Positions 8,505-16,625 of a stretch of DNA of 54,997 bases are shown here, in pieces; the first letter of the stretch is position 1, and each line of letters opens with the position of its first letter. The stretch covers positions 1 through 54,997 of the forward strand of contig NZ_PCPA01000023.1 of the NCBI RefSeq assembly GCF_002979515.1, in the 5' to 3' direction. This DNA comes from Microbacterium sp. MYb54. Lineage in GTDB: Bacteria; Actinomycetota; Actinomycetes; Actinomycetales; Microbacteriaceae. The notes below the pieces were generated by a model, which was not told where the DNA came from, searched no databases, and saw only the letters and a program-made list of their open reading frames with translations. A program made the position numbers and the translations under genes.

Positions 8505-8807
8505 TCAGCTACTCTCTGGTGACTCGGGTGGTTGCTGTGATGCGTTCGTGTCGCTCCCGTCGAGCGATCTGGTGACAGCGAACGCCCAGAGCACGACGTT
8601 GAACCCAGCAAGCACGACAAGAGCGCTCGGAAGCCACAGTTGCAGAGCGCTTTCGGTGATGAAAAATAGAAGAGCGGCGAGCAGAGTGAGTTCAAGAACC
8701 AACAGTACCCACATGCAGAGAGACAGTGGTCGGACCTTGCGTAATGGCGAGGATAGAAGTGCGCTTGTTGACAGCGCCAGCAAGCCCGCCAGGATCAAGT
8801 TCTCCAT
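8505..8807 (-). CDS. Small hypothetical membrane protein
   Basis: A 100-residue protein starting at ATG 8807 with GGAGG 4 bases upstream (ATG 8810 is also possible). Two to three hydrophobic segments cover about residues 4-18, 29-50 and 58-80. The tail is short, polar and rich in S, P, Q and D. The base composition is clearly lower in GC than the window average, like the neighbouring broken gene, which suggests acquired DNA. I do not recognise the family. A ribosome binding site and intact frame argue that it may still be expressed. Confidence 0.55.
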   Translation of the reverse strand: MENLILAGLLALSTSALLSSPLRKVRPLSLCMWVLLVLELTLLAALLFFITESALQLWLPSALVVLAGFNVVLWAFAVTRSLDGSDTNASQQPPESPESS

Positions 8808-8833
8808 CATTCCTCCACTCGCCACTCTAGCTA

Positions 8834-9504
8834 TCAGTTAGGCACGCAGAAGTATCCGTTCCGCAGGACCGTAGGCACGAACGGAAGCACGCCCGTGACC
8901 CACGTTTGCCCGAAGTACACACCTCGCCCATTCCAGTTGCACTGGTTGATCAGCGCTGCCCCCATACCAAGCAACGCAGCAGCGAGCGCGATGATGTTCG
9001 TGGTGAGAGTTCCGATTGCCGGGATCAGGGCAGTGATTCGACTTGCCAGAACGCCAGCAGCGACGCCGGAGAGCATTAGCTTGGTGATTTGCCCCACAAC
9101 AGCGTTGCTCGCGTAGATGTTCCAGCCCCACCAGAAGGTCGGGTCAGCCACTACCGGGTACGCCACTCCAGGCTGATTGTGATCCACGAACTGAACTAGT
9201 TGATTGTCAACAACTTCGTAGTGAGTAGCGACCGGCTCGCCATTGGCATCCACCGCCCAGGCGGCCCCAATCTGCCCAATGTTCGCCGTGACGGAGAGCT
9301 CAGACCCCTCTTCGTCCGTTGCCGTCACCGTCCGGCTCAGGCTCGCCGATCCGTCGTCGTTCAAGACGACGTCAACGTCACTGGGGAGCTCGTACGCATA
9401 GGATCCCGGGGCGGTCGAGTGCTCGATGATCGTGCTGATTCGGAGTCCACCACTCCGCCATCGGAGCCCCACCCATCAGCAGACTCAACAACCTGCCTGG
9501 ACAT
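8834..9504 (-). pseudogene. Frameshifted, 5'-truncated secreted-protein gene
   Basis: The 3' part encodes a region common in actinobacterial exported hypothetical proteins: EHSTAPGSYAYELPSDVDVV, then a WAVDANGEPV segment and PVVADPTFWWGWNIYASN, followed by a hydrophobic stretch. Upstream, in a different frame, bases 9504 to about 9441 encode MSRQVVESADGWGSDGG and VVDS, which looks like the preceding part of the same protein. The frame change falls near 9431-9450, and no signal peptide or usual N-terminal half is present. The gene therefore seems decayed. An alternative is a short intact 5'-truncated ORF starting near 9472. Confidence 0.55.
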
Positions 9505-9576
9505 CACAACTAGGCGTTCGAGGGTCGTGGAACCGAGTGTCGAGGAGTACGATACTCAGGTCCACGAAGGAGCCCC

Positions 9577-10812
9577 ATGAGCACCGAAGCCACCCCGTTC
9601 CCCGGCGAGCGCGTCTCGTCGTACGACATCACCGGACGTCAGGACAGCGACTACTACGCCGTCTTCGCCGACATCCCCGCCGCCGACCGTGAGGCGTGGG
9701 ACCGCGCGAAGTCCTACATCGACGAGGTCGCCCCGCAGATGGCTGACGCCTGGGATCGCGCGGAGTACCCGCTCGAGGCCGCGCGCCGAATGGGCGAGAT
9801 GGACCTCGTCGTCGACGGCATCCAGCACCCGTCACTCACGAGCCTGTCGCCGCTGGCGGCGGGCCTGGTGAACATGGAGATCTCCCGTGGCGACGGCTCG
9901 CTGGGCACCATCCTCGCGGTGCAGGGCGGACTCGCGTTGCGCTCGCTGGCCCTGTTCGGCTCCCCCGCGCAGCAGGAGCGCTGGCTCACTGCTCTCGCCG
10001 ACGGCTCGGTGCTCGGGTCGTTCGCTCTGACCGAGCCCGACCACGGCTCCGACTCCGTCTCGCTGGAGACCGTGGCTCGCCGCGACGGCGACGAGTGGGT
10101 CATCCGCGGGACGAAGAAATGGATCGGCAACGGCGCCTCCGGCGGCATCACGTTCGTCTGGGCCCGCATCGACGACGAGGGCGCCGCCGAGCACGGCGCC
10201 GTGCGGTGCTTCCTCGTGGAGCAGGACACCCCCGGGTACACCGGAAGCGTGATCCGCGGCAAGGCCTCGCTGCGAGCGATCCACCAGGCGCACATCGTGC
10301 TGGACGACGTGCGAGTGCCTCTCGACGCCGTGCTGCCGGGGACGAAGAGCTTCAAGGACGCCTCGACCGTGCTCTACGCGACCCGCTCCGGTGTCGCATG
10401 GTCGGCGCTCGGACACGCGACCGCCTGCTACGAGGCGGCGCTGGCGTATGCGACCCAGCGGGTGCAGTTCGGCAAGCCCCTCGCGAAGTTCCAGATGGTG
10501 CAGGAGCGCCTCACTCACATGCTCGAAGACCTCACCGCCATGCAGCTGTACTGCCGGCGGATGGCAGACCTCGAGACAGCGGGTCAGCTGCGTCCGACCC
10601 AGGCGTCGCTGGCGAAGTTCCACAACACGCGTGCCGCGCGCCGCATCGCCTCGACCGCCCGCGACCTGCTCGGCGGCAACGGCATCCTGCTCGAGAACGG
10701 CGTGATGCAGCACATGGCCGACATCGAGGCCATCCACACCTACGAGGGCACCGAGAGCGTGCAGGCACTGCTGCTCGGGCGCGACATCACCGGGATGAGC
10801 GCGTTCGCCTGA
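9577..10812 (+). CDS. Acyl-CoA dehydrogenase, glutaryl-CoA dehydrogenase-like
   Basis: FAD enzyme that introduces an alpha-beta double bond into an acyl-CoA; electrons go to ETF. It has 411 residues with the three-domain fold: helical N-terminus, beta middle domain with FALTEPDHGSDSVSLET and KKWIGNGASGGITFVWARI, and helical C-terminus. The catalytic base is probably E390 in HTYEGTESVQALLLGRDITG, the position used by glutaryl-CoA dehydrogenases. GAAGGAG lies 4 bases before ATG 9577. It stands alone between the decayed region and a convergent transporter, so the acyl substrate cannot be read from context. Confidence 0.92.
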   Translation: MSTEATPFPGERVSSYDITGRQDSDYYAVFADIPAADREAWDRAKSYIDEVAPQMADAWDRAEYPLEAARRMGEMDLVVDGIQHPSLTSLSPLAAGLVNMEISRGDGSLGTILAVQGGLALRSLALFGSPAQQERWLTALADGSVLGSFALTEPDHGSDSVSLETVARRDGDEWVIRGTKKWIGNGASGGITFVWARIDDEGAAEHGAVRCFLVEQDTPGYTGSVIRGKASLRAIHQAHIVLDDVRVPLDAVLPGTKSFKDASTVLYATRSGVAWSALGHATACYEAALAYATQRVQFGKPLAKFQMVQERLTHMLEDLTAMQLYCRRMADLETAGQLRPTQASLAKFHNTRAARRIASTARDLLGGNGILLENGVMQHMADIEAIHTYEGTESVQALLLGRDITGMSAFA

Positions 10813-10833
10813 GACGCGTGCGCCTGGATCGGA

Positions 10834-12126
10834 TCACCGGCCCAGGGAGCGCACGTGGCGCTCTCGGCTCGCCGCGGCACCGGCAACGGCTTGCACGCCG
10901 AGCAGGAGGACGAGGGCCGCGACCGGTAGGACCCATCCCCCGACGGCGGCGTGCAGGATGCCGAGGCCGATCGGGCCGAGGCCTGCCACCAGGTAACCGA
11001 CCCCCTGCGCCATGGTGGACAGATGCGCGGTGTGCCTCGCATCGGGCGCACGGAGCACGATGTAGGTCAGCGACAGGGCGATGGCGGCGCCCTGGCCGAA
11101 CCCGAGCAGCGTCATCCACACCCACGGCGCGGCTCCCCCTGGCGCAACGAGAAGGCCGATCAGCCCCGCTGCGCACAGGAGCGCGGAGAGCAGGACGGGG
11201 AGCCACGTCGGTCGGATACGGCGCAGCACTGCCGGGACGAGCAGCGCGGCCGCGATTCCCGGAAGGCTCGAGTACGACAACAGCAGTCCGGCATCGGACA
11301 CCGAGACCCCGGCATCCTGCAGCATCGTCGGAATCCAGGTCAGCGCCGCATAGTAGCTCAGGCTCTGCAGGCCCATGAAGCCCGTGACCGCCCACGCGAC
11401 AGGATCACGCAGCAGCGTCGACATCCGTGGTTCGTCCCGCAGCTCCACGATCGCATCGACGGGCGCACCGGGTGCGCCCGCCGCACTCGGCGAGTCGGTG
11501 ACCGCGCGCATCGCCCGGGGCAGCCAGATCAGCAGCGCGAGCACGGCGGGGATCGCCCAGATCGCCAGGGCGCCCCGCCACGACCCGTCGAGCGCAGTCA
11601 TGAACGGAACCGTGAGGGCCGCAGCCGCAGCGGCGCCGAGGAACAGCGATGTGGAGTACAGCCCCATCATCAGGCCGAGACGGTGCGCGAAGTCCTGCCT
11701 GATCACGGCGGGCATGCAGACGTTGGCGACCGCGATACCCGCCCCCACCAGCACCGTGCCGCCGAAGAGCGCCACGGGAGAGGGAATGAGGCGGATGCCG
11801 ATGCCGACCGCCACGACGAGCATCGTCAGCGCGAGCAGTCGATGCAGTCCGAACCAGCGCGTCAGCGTGGGAGTCAGGAAGGCGAAGGCGCCGAAGGCGA
11901 ACACGGGGATCGTCGTCAGGAGCCCTGCCGCCGCCGCGGGAATGCCGAGGTCATGTTCCATCGCGGGGAGCACCGGTCCGACCGATGCGACACCCATGCG
12001 GAGGTTCAGGGCGATCATCAGCAGGCCGATACCCACGTAGATCCCGGTGAGAACGCCGCCGCGGCGGGCGGACGGTCTGGTCAGCGGGGTCGGGGCGGTG
12101 TCGAACGGCTCCTGCATCGTGGTCAT
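10834..12126 (-). CDS. MFS transporter, CynX/NimT family
   Basis: A 430-residue major-facilitator protein with about 12 hydrophobic segments, starting after a 30-residue polar N-terminus. Sequence features such as NLRMGVASVGPVLPAMEHDL (about residues 42-61) fit the CynX/NimT branch, which exports cyanate, 2-nitroimidazole or related compounds. I place the start at ATG 12126 because a longer start would overlap the divergent AraC gene. The divergent arrangement with an AraC regulator mirrors E. coli nimR-nimT, so the AraC protein probably controls it. The transported compound is not known. Confidence 0.85.
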   Translation of the reverse strand: MTTMQEPFDTAPTPLTRPSARRGGVLTGIYVGIGLLMIALNLRMGVASVGPVLPAMEHDLGIPAAAAGLLTTIPVFAFGAFAFLTPTLTRWFGLHRLLALTMLVVAVGIGIRLIPSPVALFGGTVLVGAGIAVANVCMPAVIRQDFAHRLGLMMGLYSTSLFLGAAAAAALTVPFMTALDGSWRGALAIWAIPAVLALLIWLPRAMRAVTDSPSAAGAPGAPVDAIVELRDEPRMSTLLRDPVAWAVTGFMGLQSLSYYAALTWIPTMLQDAGVSVSDAGLLLSYSSLPGIAAALLVPAVLRRIRPTWLPVLLSALLCAAGLIGLLVAPGGAAPWVWMTLLGFGQGAAIALSLTYIVLRAPDARHTAHLSTMAQGVGYLVAGLGPIGLGILHAAVGGWVLPVAALVLLLGVQAVAGAAASRERHVRSLGR

Positions 12127-12166
12127 GCATCGAGTCCAGCACTCACCCCGCCTGTCAGGAAACACG

Positions 12167-12172
12167 TACACT
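12167..12172 (+). promoter_or_regulatory. -10 box of the AraC gene
   Basis: TACACT lies 8 bases before ATG 12181; there is no ribosome binding site, so the transcript is leaderless or nearly so. The divergent MFS gene shares this 54-base gap. Confidence 0.5.
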
Positions 12173-12180
12173 GCATCTTG

Positions 12181-12981
12181 ATGTCGAATTCTCGCCAATC
12201 TTCACGACTGGTCGACCTGAACCTGGTCGATTTCGGCTCGCTCGCCGCCCTGCCGATGGAGGGCGCCTACCGCTTCGCGCACGCCGAGACATCGCCGCGC
12301 CACGCCCACCCGCTCGGACATCTGGTGCACGCGGCCTCAGGAGTGCTCTCGCTGCTCACCGACGAAGGCGCCTGGATCGCGCCGTCGACGCGCATGGCGT
12401 GGGTGCCGGCCGGCGCCGAGCATCGTCATCGCGCGCACGGTCGCACGGACATGCGCATCATCCACCTGACCGATGAGCTCGCTGCGCTGCTGCCGGCCAC
12501 CCCTGCCGTGCTCGTCGCGACCCCGCTCGCGCGAGAGGCCGTGCTGGCGATGACCTCAGACCGCCCGCGCAGCATGAGCGCGCTGGACCACCTGCGCCGC
12601 GTCATCGTCGACGAGGCGGTCACAGCGCCGGAGCAGCCCCTGCATCTGCCGGAGCCGCATGATCCACGCCTGCGTCTGGCGGCGCGCATCGTCGAGGACG
12701 ACCTCGCCGTCCCCGTCGCGCTCGGCGAGCTCGGCATGCGCACCGGCGCGGCCGAGCGCACCCTGAGCCGCCTGTTCCAGCAGGAGACCGGCATGGGATA
12801 TCGGCAATGGCGTCTCCAGCTGCGCGTGCACCGCGCGCTCGTCCTGCTCGCGGACGGCTCCTCGGTGACCGACACCGCTGCCGCGTGCGGGTGGGCGACG
12901 ACCAGCCAGTTCATCGAGCAGTTCACACCGCTGGTCGGGATGACCCCCGGCCGGTACCGCCTGTCTCAGCTCCCGGCGTGA
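12181..12981 (+). CDS. AraC-family regulator, NimR-like
   Basis: A 266-residue regulator. The N-terminal half is a small cupin-like ligand domain (SPRHAHPLGHLVHAASGVLS at about 38-57). The C-terminal half holds two helix-turn-helix units (AERTLSRLFQQETGMGYRQW and WATTSQFIEQFTPLVGMTPG). It is divergent from a NimT-type transporter, the same arrangement as E. coli nimR-nimT, so the transporter is its probable target. Its 3' end overlaps the convergent GNAT gene by 16 bases. The start at 12181 gives the usual AraC N-terminus and keeps the divergent genes apart. Confidence 0.88.
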   Translation: MSNSRQSSRLVDLNLVDFGSLAALPMEGAYRFAHAETSPRHAHPLGHLVHAASGVLSLLTDEGAWIAPSTRMAWVPAGAEHRHRAHGRTDMRIIHLTDELAALLPATPAVLVATPLAREAVLAMTSDRPRSMSALDHLRRVIVDEAVTAPEQPLHLPEPHDPRLRLAARIVEDDLAVPVALGELGMRTGAAERTLSRLFQQETGMGYRQWRLQLRVHRALVLLADGSSVTDTAAACGWATTSQFIEQFTPLVGMTPGRYRLSQLPA

Positions 12982-13502
12982 GTCGCGCGCACCATGCACA
13001 CGAGGCGCTCGCGCTCGTCCCACGAAGGCACGCGCTCGAAACCCCGCGATTCATACAGCCGCACAGCGCCGTCGCGCCAGTCCCACACCGACAGCCGAAC
13101 CTGCGCGGCGCCGAGGTCGGTCGCATCGTGGAGCGCGGCGTCGAGCAACGCCGATCCCACCCCGCGACCGCGTGCCGCAGGCGCCGTCCACAGCCGTTTG
13201 ATCTCCGCCGCCTCGTCGACCACGGACAGCACCACGACTCCGACGATGCGCGCCCCGAGCTGCGCCAGCCACACGCGATGCTCGACATACGCCGCAGCCG
13301 GGTCTTCGACCTCACGGAGGTAGCGTTCGGGGAGCGAAACCACCGAATCGAGCGCGTCTCCCGGCTCTTGCAGACTCTTCTCGAGCTCGGTCTGCTGCAG
13401 ATAGGCGCGCACGGCCGCACCGACCTCGAGCGCATCGGGTCCGGTGAGGTCGGCGAGTCGGATCAACGGCCGCTCGGCCGCTGATCCGACATCAGCACTC
13501 AT
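12966..13502 (-). CDS. GNAT-family N-acetyltransferase
   Basis: A 178-residue acetyltransferase. The acetyl-CoA-binding loop is RGRGVGSALLDAALHDA (about 115-131), preceded by the strand VVVLSVVDEAAEIKRLW and followed by SVWDWRDGAVRLYESRGFER, all typical of the GNAT fold. The start at 13502 lies 2 bases after the stop of the upstream unknown gene, so the two are probably co-transcribed and translationally coupled. The substrate is unknown. Its end overlaps the AraC gene on the other strand. Confidence 0.88.
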   Translation of the reverse strand: MSADVGSAAERPLIRLADLTGPDALEVGAAVRAYLQQTELEKSLQEPGDALDSVVSLPERYLREVEDPAAAYVEHRVWLAQLGARIVGVVVLSVVDEAAEIKRLWTAPAARGRGVGSALLDAALHDATDLGAAQVRLSVWDWRDGAVRLYESRGFERVPSWDERERLVCMVRATHAGS

Positions 13503-13504
13503 GA

Positions 13505-13993
13505 TCAGTTGCAGCCGCAGCCGCCGGCCGGAGTCTTCACCATGAAGCACACGTCGCACACTCCGTAGTCACGCTCCTCGACCGGCATCGGCGACTTCGC
13601 AGCGCGGGGCGCGGACACCCGCGGAGTCGTCGTGCGCTTCGCAGCGCGCGGCGGGGTGATCGGGAGGAGCTCGGTCGGGTGGCTGACGTAGAAGTACGGT
13701 GCCCGCCCTTCGCTCGGCTGCAGACGCAGGGCGACTGCCCCGACGACGACTCGCTCGTCTTCGGTGAAGCCGTTGGTGTAGGTGCGCCCGATATGAAGGG
13801 ACGCCCCCTCGCCACGGCGGATCGCCTCGATGTAGCGACCGCGGTCGATCAACGAGCTGATGCCGATGCCGTCGACGATGGCTTTGATGAACGCGTGATT
13901 CGTCGGATCGATGCGGTGCGCGCGCAGCGCTTCCGAGAGTGAACGGTATGGACGGGAGGTGCCTGCGGGGGTCGGCCCCTGTGCTTCTTTCAT
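13505..13993 (-). CDS. Hypothetical protein with Cys-rich tail
   Basis: A 162-residue protein of unknown function. The N-terminal two thirds (about residues 20-110) is a soluble domain containing GISSLIDRGRYIEAIRRGEG. A basic, Pro/Ala linker follows, and the C-terminus carries CDVCFMVKTPAGGCGCN, a CxxC...CxC pattern that could bind zinc. The start is ATG 13993. It is the first gene of a pair with the GNAT enzyme, and divergent from the oxidoreductase at 14066. I know similar actinobacterial hypotheticals with zinc-ribbon ends but no assigned role. Confidence 0.7.
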   Translation of the reverse strand: MKEAQGPTPAGTSRPYRSLSEALRAHRIDPTNHAFIKAIVDGIGISSLIDRGRYIEAIRRGEGASLHIGRTYTNGFTEDERVVVGAVALRLQPSEGRAPYFYVSHPTELLPITPPRAAKRTTTPRVSAPRAAKSPMPVEERDYGVCDVCFMVKTPAGGCGCN

Positions 13994-14065
13994 TTGTTCC
14001 AGGATCGCACGCTCAGAGGGGTGCGTTCGACCGCTTCTGCACCGCGCACATGCCAAACTGACCTC

Positions 14066-15517
14066 ATGGCTCAGGCGACGATCATCGGATCCGGTCCGAA
14101 CGGGCTCGCTGCAGCGGTGACGCTCGCGCGCGCCGGCTACCAGGTGCGTGTGCTCGAGGGTGCCGACACGATCGGCGGCGGGGTGCGCACGCGCGAATCC
14201 ACGCTGCCGGGCTTCCTGCACGATGTCTGCTCCGCCGTGCATCCGGCCGCCCTCGCCTCGCCGTTCTTCCAGGCTTTCGGGCTCGATCGACGCCTCGAAT
14301 GGATCAGGCCCGATGCCTCATACGCCCACCCGCTCGATGACGGACGCGCGGCGATCGCCTGGCGTGACATCGACCGCACGGCGGCGGACCTCGGAGTCGA
14401 CGGGCACGCGTGGCTCTCGCGGTTCCGCCCGCTGAGCTCCCACATCGACGGAGTCGTCGACTTCACGGGCAGTCAGCTGCTGCGGGTGCCGCGCGACCCG
14501 GTGACCGCCGTCCGCTTCGCGATCAGGATGCTCGATCAGGGCACGCCACTGGCCGCCCGCGCATTCCGCACGGAAGAGGCGGCAGCCCTCATCTCCGGAG
14601 TCGTGGCCCACGCCAACTCCCCGCAGCCTTCGCTCGCAGGTGCTGCTGCCGGGCTGCTGCTGGCCGCGCTCGGACACGCGGGCGGCTGGCCCTATCCCCG
14701 TGGTGGCGCGCAGCGGATCGCCGACGCCATGGTCGCCGACATCACCGAGCATGGCGGAACGGTCGAGGCGGGAACACCCGTCTCCGACCTCGGTGCGCTG
14801 GATTGGGGCGACCCGCGGCGCGGCGACCTCCTGATGTTGAACACCTCGCCCCGACTCGCGCTCACACACCCGGATGTGCCGGCGGGATACGCACGGGAGG
14901 TCTCCGCCTACCGCTACGGACCGGGAGCTGCGAAGGTCGACTTCGCCCTCGACGGGCCGATCCCCTGGACGAACCCCGAGGTCGCCAAAGCCCCGACCGT
15001 GCACCTCGGCGGCACCCGTGCGGAGGTCTGGGCGAGTGAGAACGCGGTCGCTGCCGGGCGGCTGAGCGAGCGCCCCTACGTGCTCGCCGTGCAGCCATCG
15101 GTGCTCGACGACTCCCGTGCGCCTGCGGGCAAGGCCGTGCTCTGGGCTTACATCCACGTGCCGCCGGGGTCCGACCTCGATCCGACCGAGCTCATCACCG
15201 CGCAGGTCGAGAGGTTCGCCCCCGGGTTCCGCGACCTCATCCTGGCGCACCACGCGGTCCCGGCTTCGTCCCGCGAGGCGATCAACCCCACCGAGATCGG
15301 TGGCGACATCTCCGGCGGGGTGTTCGACATGCGCCAGGCGCTGCGGCGGCCCGTCCTCTCCCCCACCCCCTGGCGGACTCCGATGCGCGGGGTGTACCTG
15401 GCCTCCGCCTCGACGCCTCCCGGCCCCTCCGTGAACGGCATGGCGGGCTGGCATGCCGCCCGTACCGCGCTGCGCGATGCCGGCGAACGTGCGACGTCGA
15501 CCGACCTGTTCGGCTGA
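14066..15517 (+). CDS. FAD-dependent oxidoreductase, phytoene desaturase-like
   Basis: A 483-residue flavoprotein of the phytoene-dehydrogenase/CrtI-like superfamily. The dinucleotide-binding motif is at the N-terminus (ATIIGSGPNGLAAAVTLARA, about 3-22) followed by an acidic residue at the end of the second strand (RVLEGAD). The C-terminal FAD motif includes GVYLASASTPPGPSVNGMAG. The start is ATG 14066; the box CAAACT lies 6 bases upstream, so a leaderless transcript is plausible. There are no carotenoid genes nearby, so a carotenoid role cannot be claimed; many members are uncharacterised. Confidence 0.85.
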   Translation: MAQATIIGSGPNGLAAAVTLARAGYQVRVLEGADTIGGGVRTRESTLPGFLHDVCSAVHPAALASPFFQAFGLDRRLEWIRPDASYAHPLDDGRAAIAWRDIDRTAADLGVDGHAWLSRFRPLSSHIDGVVDFTGSQLLRVPRDPVTAVRFAIRMLDQGTPLAARAFRTEEAAALISGVVAHANSPQPSLAGAAAGLLLAALGHAGGWPYPRGGAQRIADAMVADITEHGGTVEAGTPVSDLGALDWGDPRRGDLLMLNTSPRLALTHPDVPAGYAREVSAYRYGPGAAKVDFALDGPIPWTNPEVAKAPTVHLGGTRAEVWASENAVAAGRLSERPYVLAVQPSVLDDSRAPAGKAVLWAYIHVPPGSDLDPTELITAQVERFAPGFRDLILAHHAVPASSREAINPTEIGGDISGGVFDMRQALRRPVLSPTPWRTPMRGVYLASASTPPGPSVNGMAGWHAARTALRDAGERATSTDLFG

Positions 15518-15574
15518 CCTGCTGCGCTGACCGAGGGCCTTCCCTCACGGATCGCCTGCGGCCAGGATAGGACC

Positions 15575-16618
15575 ATGCGCTATGAGATCCCCGCGCCGAT
15601 GCTCGCCAAAGCGGTGCCGGCGGTCCCCGACCCGGCGAAGACTCCCGGTGGACTCCTGTACGAGCCGAAGTGGGACGGCTTCCGCGGCCTGATCGCCTGG
15701 GATGGTGAGACCGTGGAGATCGGATCCCGGGGAGCGAAGCCCTTGACCCGCTACTTCCCCGAGCTGGTCGACGCGATTCCCGATCTGCTGCCCGGCCCTT
15801 GCCTGCTCGACGGCGAGATCGTCGTCGCCACCGGCCCTGACGGATCGCAGCGCCTGGACTGGGAAGCGCTGAGCCAGCGCATCCACCCGGCTGCCTCGCG
15901 TGTCGCCAGGCTGGCGGTGGAGACACCGGCGATGTTCATCGCTTTCGACCTGCTCGCCTCCGGGGAAGACGACCTGCTCACCCAGTCCTTCGAGACGAGG
16001 CGGGCGCGGCTCGAGACGCTCATGGAGGCGGTCGAACACCCGCTGCACATCACCCGCACGACCCGCGATCGCGATGCGGCCGTCCGCTGGCTCGCAGAAT
16101 TCGAAGGTGCAGGACTCGACGGCGTCGTCGCCAAGCCGCTCGATCAGCCCTACGCACCGGGCAAGCGCACCCTGTACAAGATCAAGCACGCCCGCACGGC
16201 CGATGTGGTCGCGCTGGGCTACCGCATCCACAAGTCCGGCTCGGGTGTGGGCTCACTGCTGGTCGGCCTCTACGGCGACGATGGGGTGCTGCGCCAGGTC
16301 GGCGGCGTGGCCGCGTGGAGCGACGTGCGCCGGCAGGAGCTCGTCGAGGAGCTCGCACCCCTGGTGGAACGCGATGAATCCGGCGACGCCGTGAAGGCGG
16401 AGGGCGAGCGGTCACGGTTCAGCGGTTCGAAGGATGTCTCGTTCGTTCGGCTTCGTCCAGAGCGGGTTCTCGAGGTGCGCTACGACCAGCTCGAAGGCGC
16501 CCGCTTCCGGCACACCGTGCAGTTCGAACGCTGGCGCCCGGATCGCGACGCCCGCTCGTGCACCTACGACCAGCTGGAGACCGTCGTGGGCTACGACCTC
16601 GCCGACGTGCTCGCCTGA
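15575..16618 (+). CDS. ligC: ATP-dependent DNA ligase, LigC type
   Basis: A 347-residue ATP-dependent DNA ligase. The adenylated lysine is K32 in YEPKWDGFRG (motif KxDG). Downstream motifs are visible: LLDGEIV, the FDLLA stretch, LDGVVAKPLDQPYAPGKR, and LYKIKH before the OB-fold domain (about 215-347). The compact nucleotidyltransferase plus OB layout matches actinobacterial LigC, a backup ligase in non-homologous end joining or base excision repair. It is convergent, with 7 bases between stops, with a LigD-type polymerase gene. No Ku gene is in the window. Confidence 0.93.
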   Translation: MRYEIPAPMLAKAVPAVPDPAKTPGGLLYEPKWDGFRGLIAWDGETVEIGSRGAKPLTRYFPELVDAIPDLLPGPCLLDGEIVVATGPDGSQRLDWEALSQRIHPAASRVARLAVETPAMFIAFDLLASGEDDLLTQSFETRRARLETLMEAVEHPLHITRTTRDRDAAVRWLAEFEGAGLDGVVAKPLDQPYAPGKRTLYKIKHARTADVVALGYRIHKSGSGVGSLLVGLYGDDGVLRQVGGVAAWSDVRRQELVEELAPLVERDESGDAVKAEGERSRFSGSKDVSFVRLRPERVLEVRYDQLEGARFRHTVQFERWRPDRDARSCTYDQLETVVGYDLADVLA

Positions 16619-16625
16619 GCCGGGG

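Noticed and set aside
12127..12198. A longer start for the MFS transporter
   Set aside because: It would overlap the divergent AraC start and adds a non-hydrophobic, unfamiliar N-terminus.
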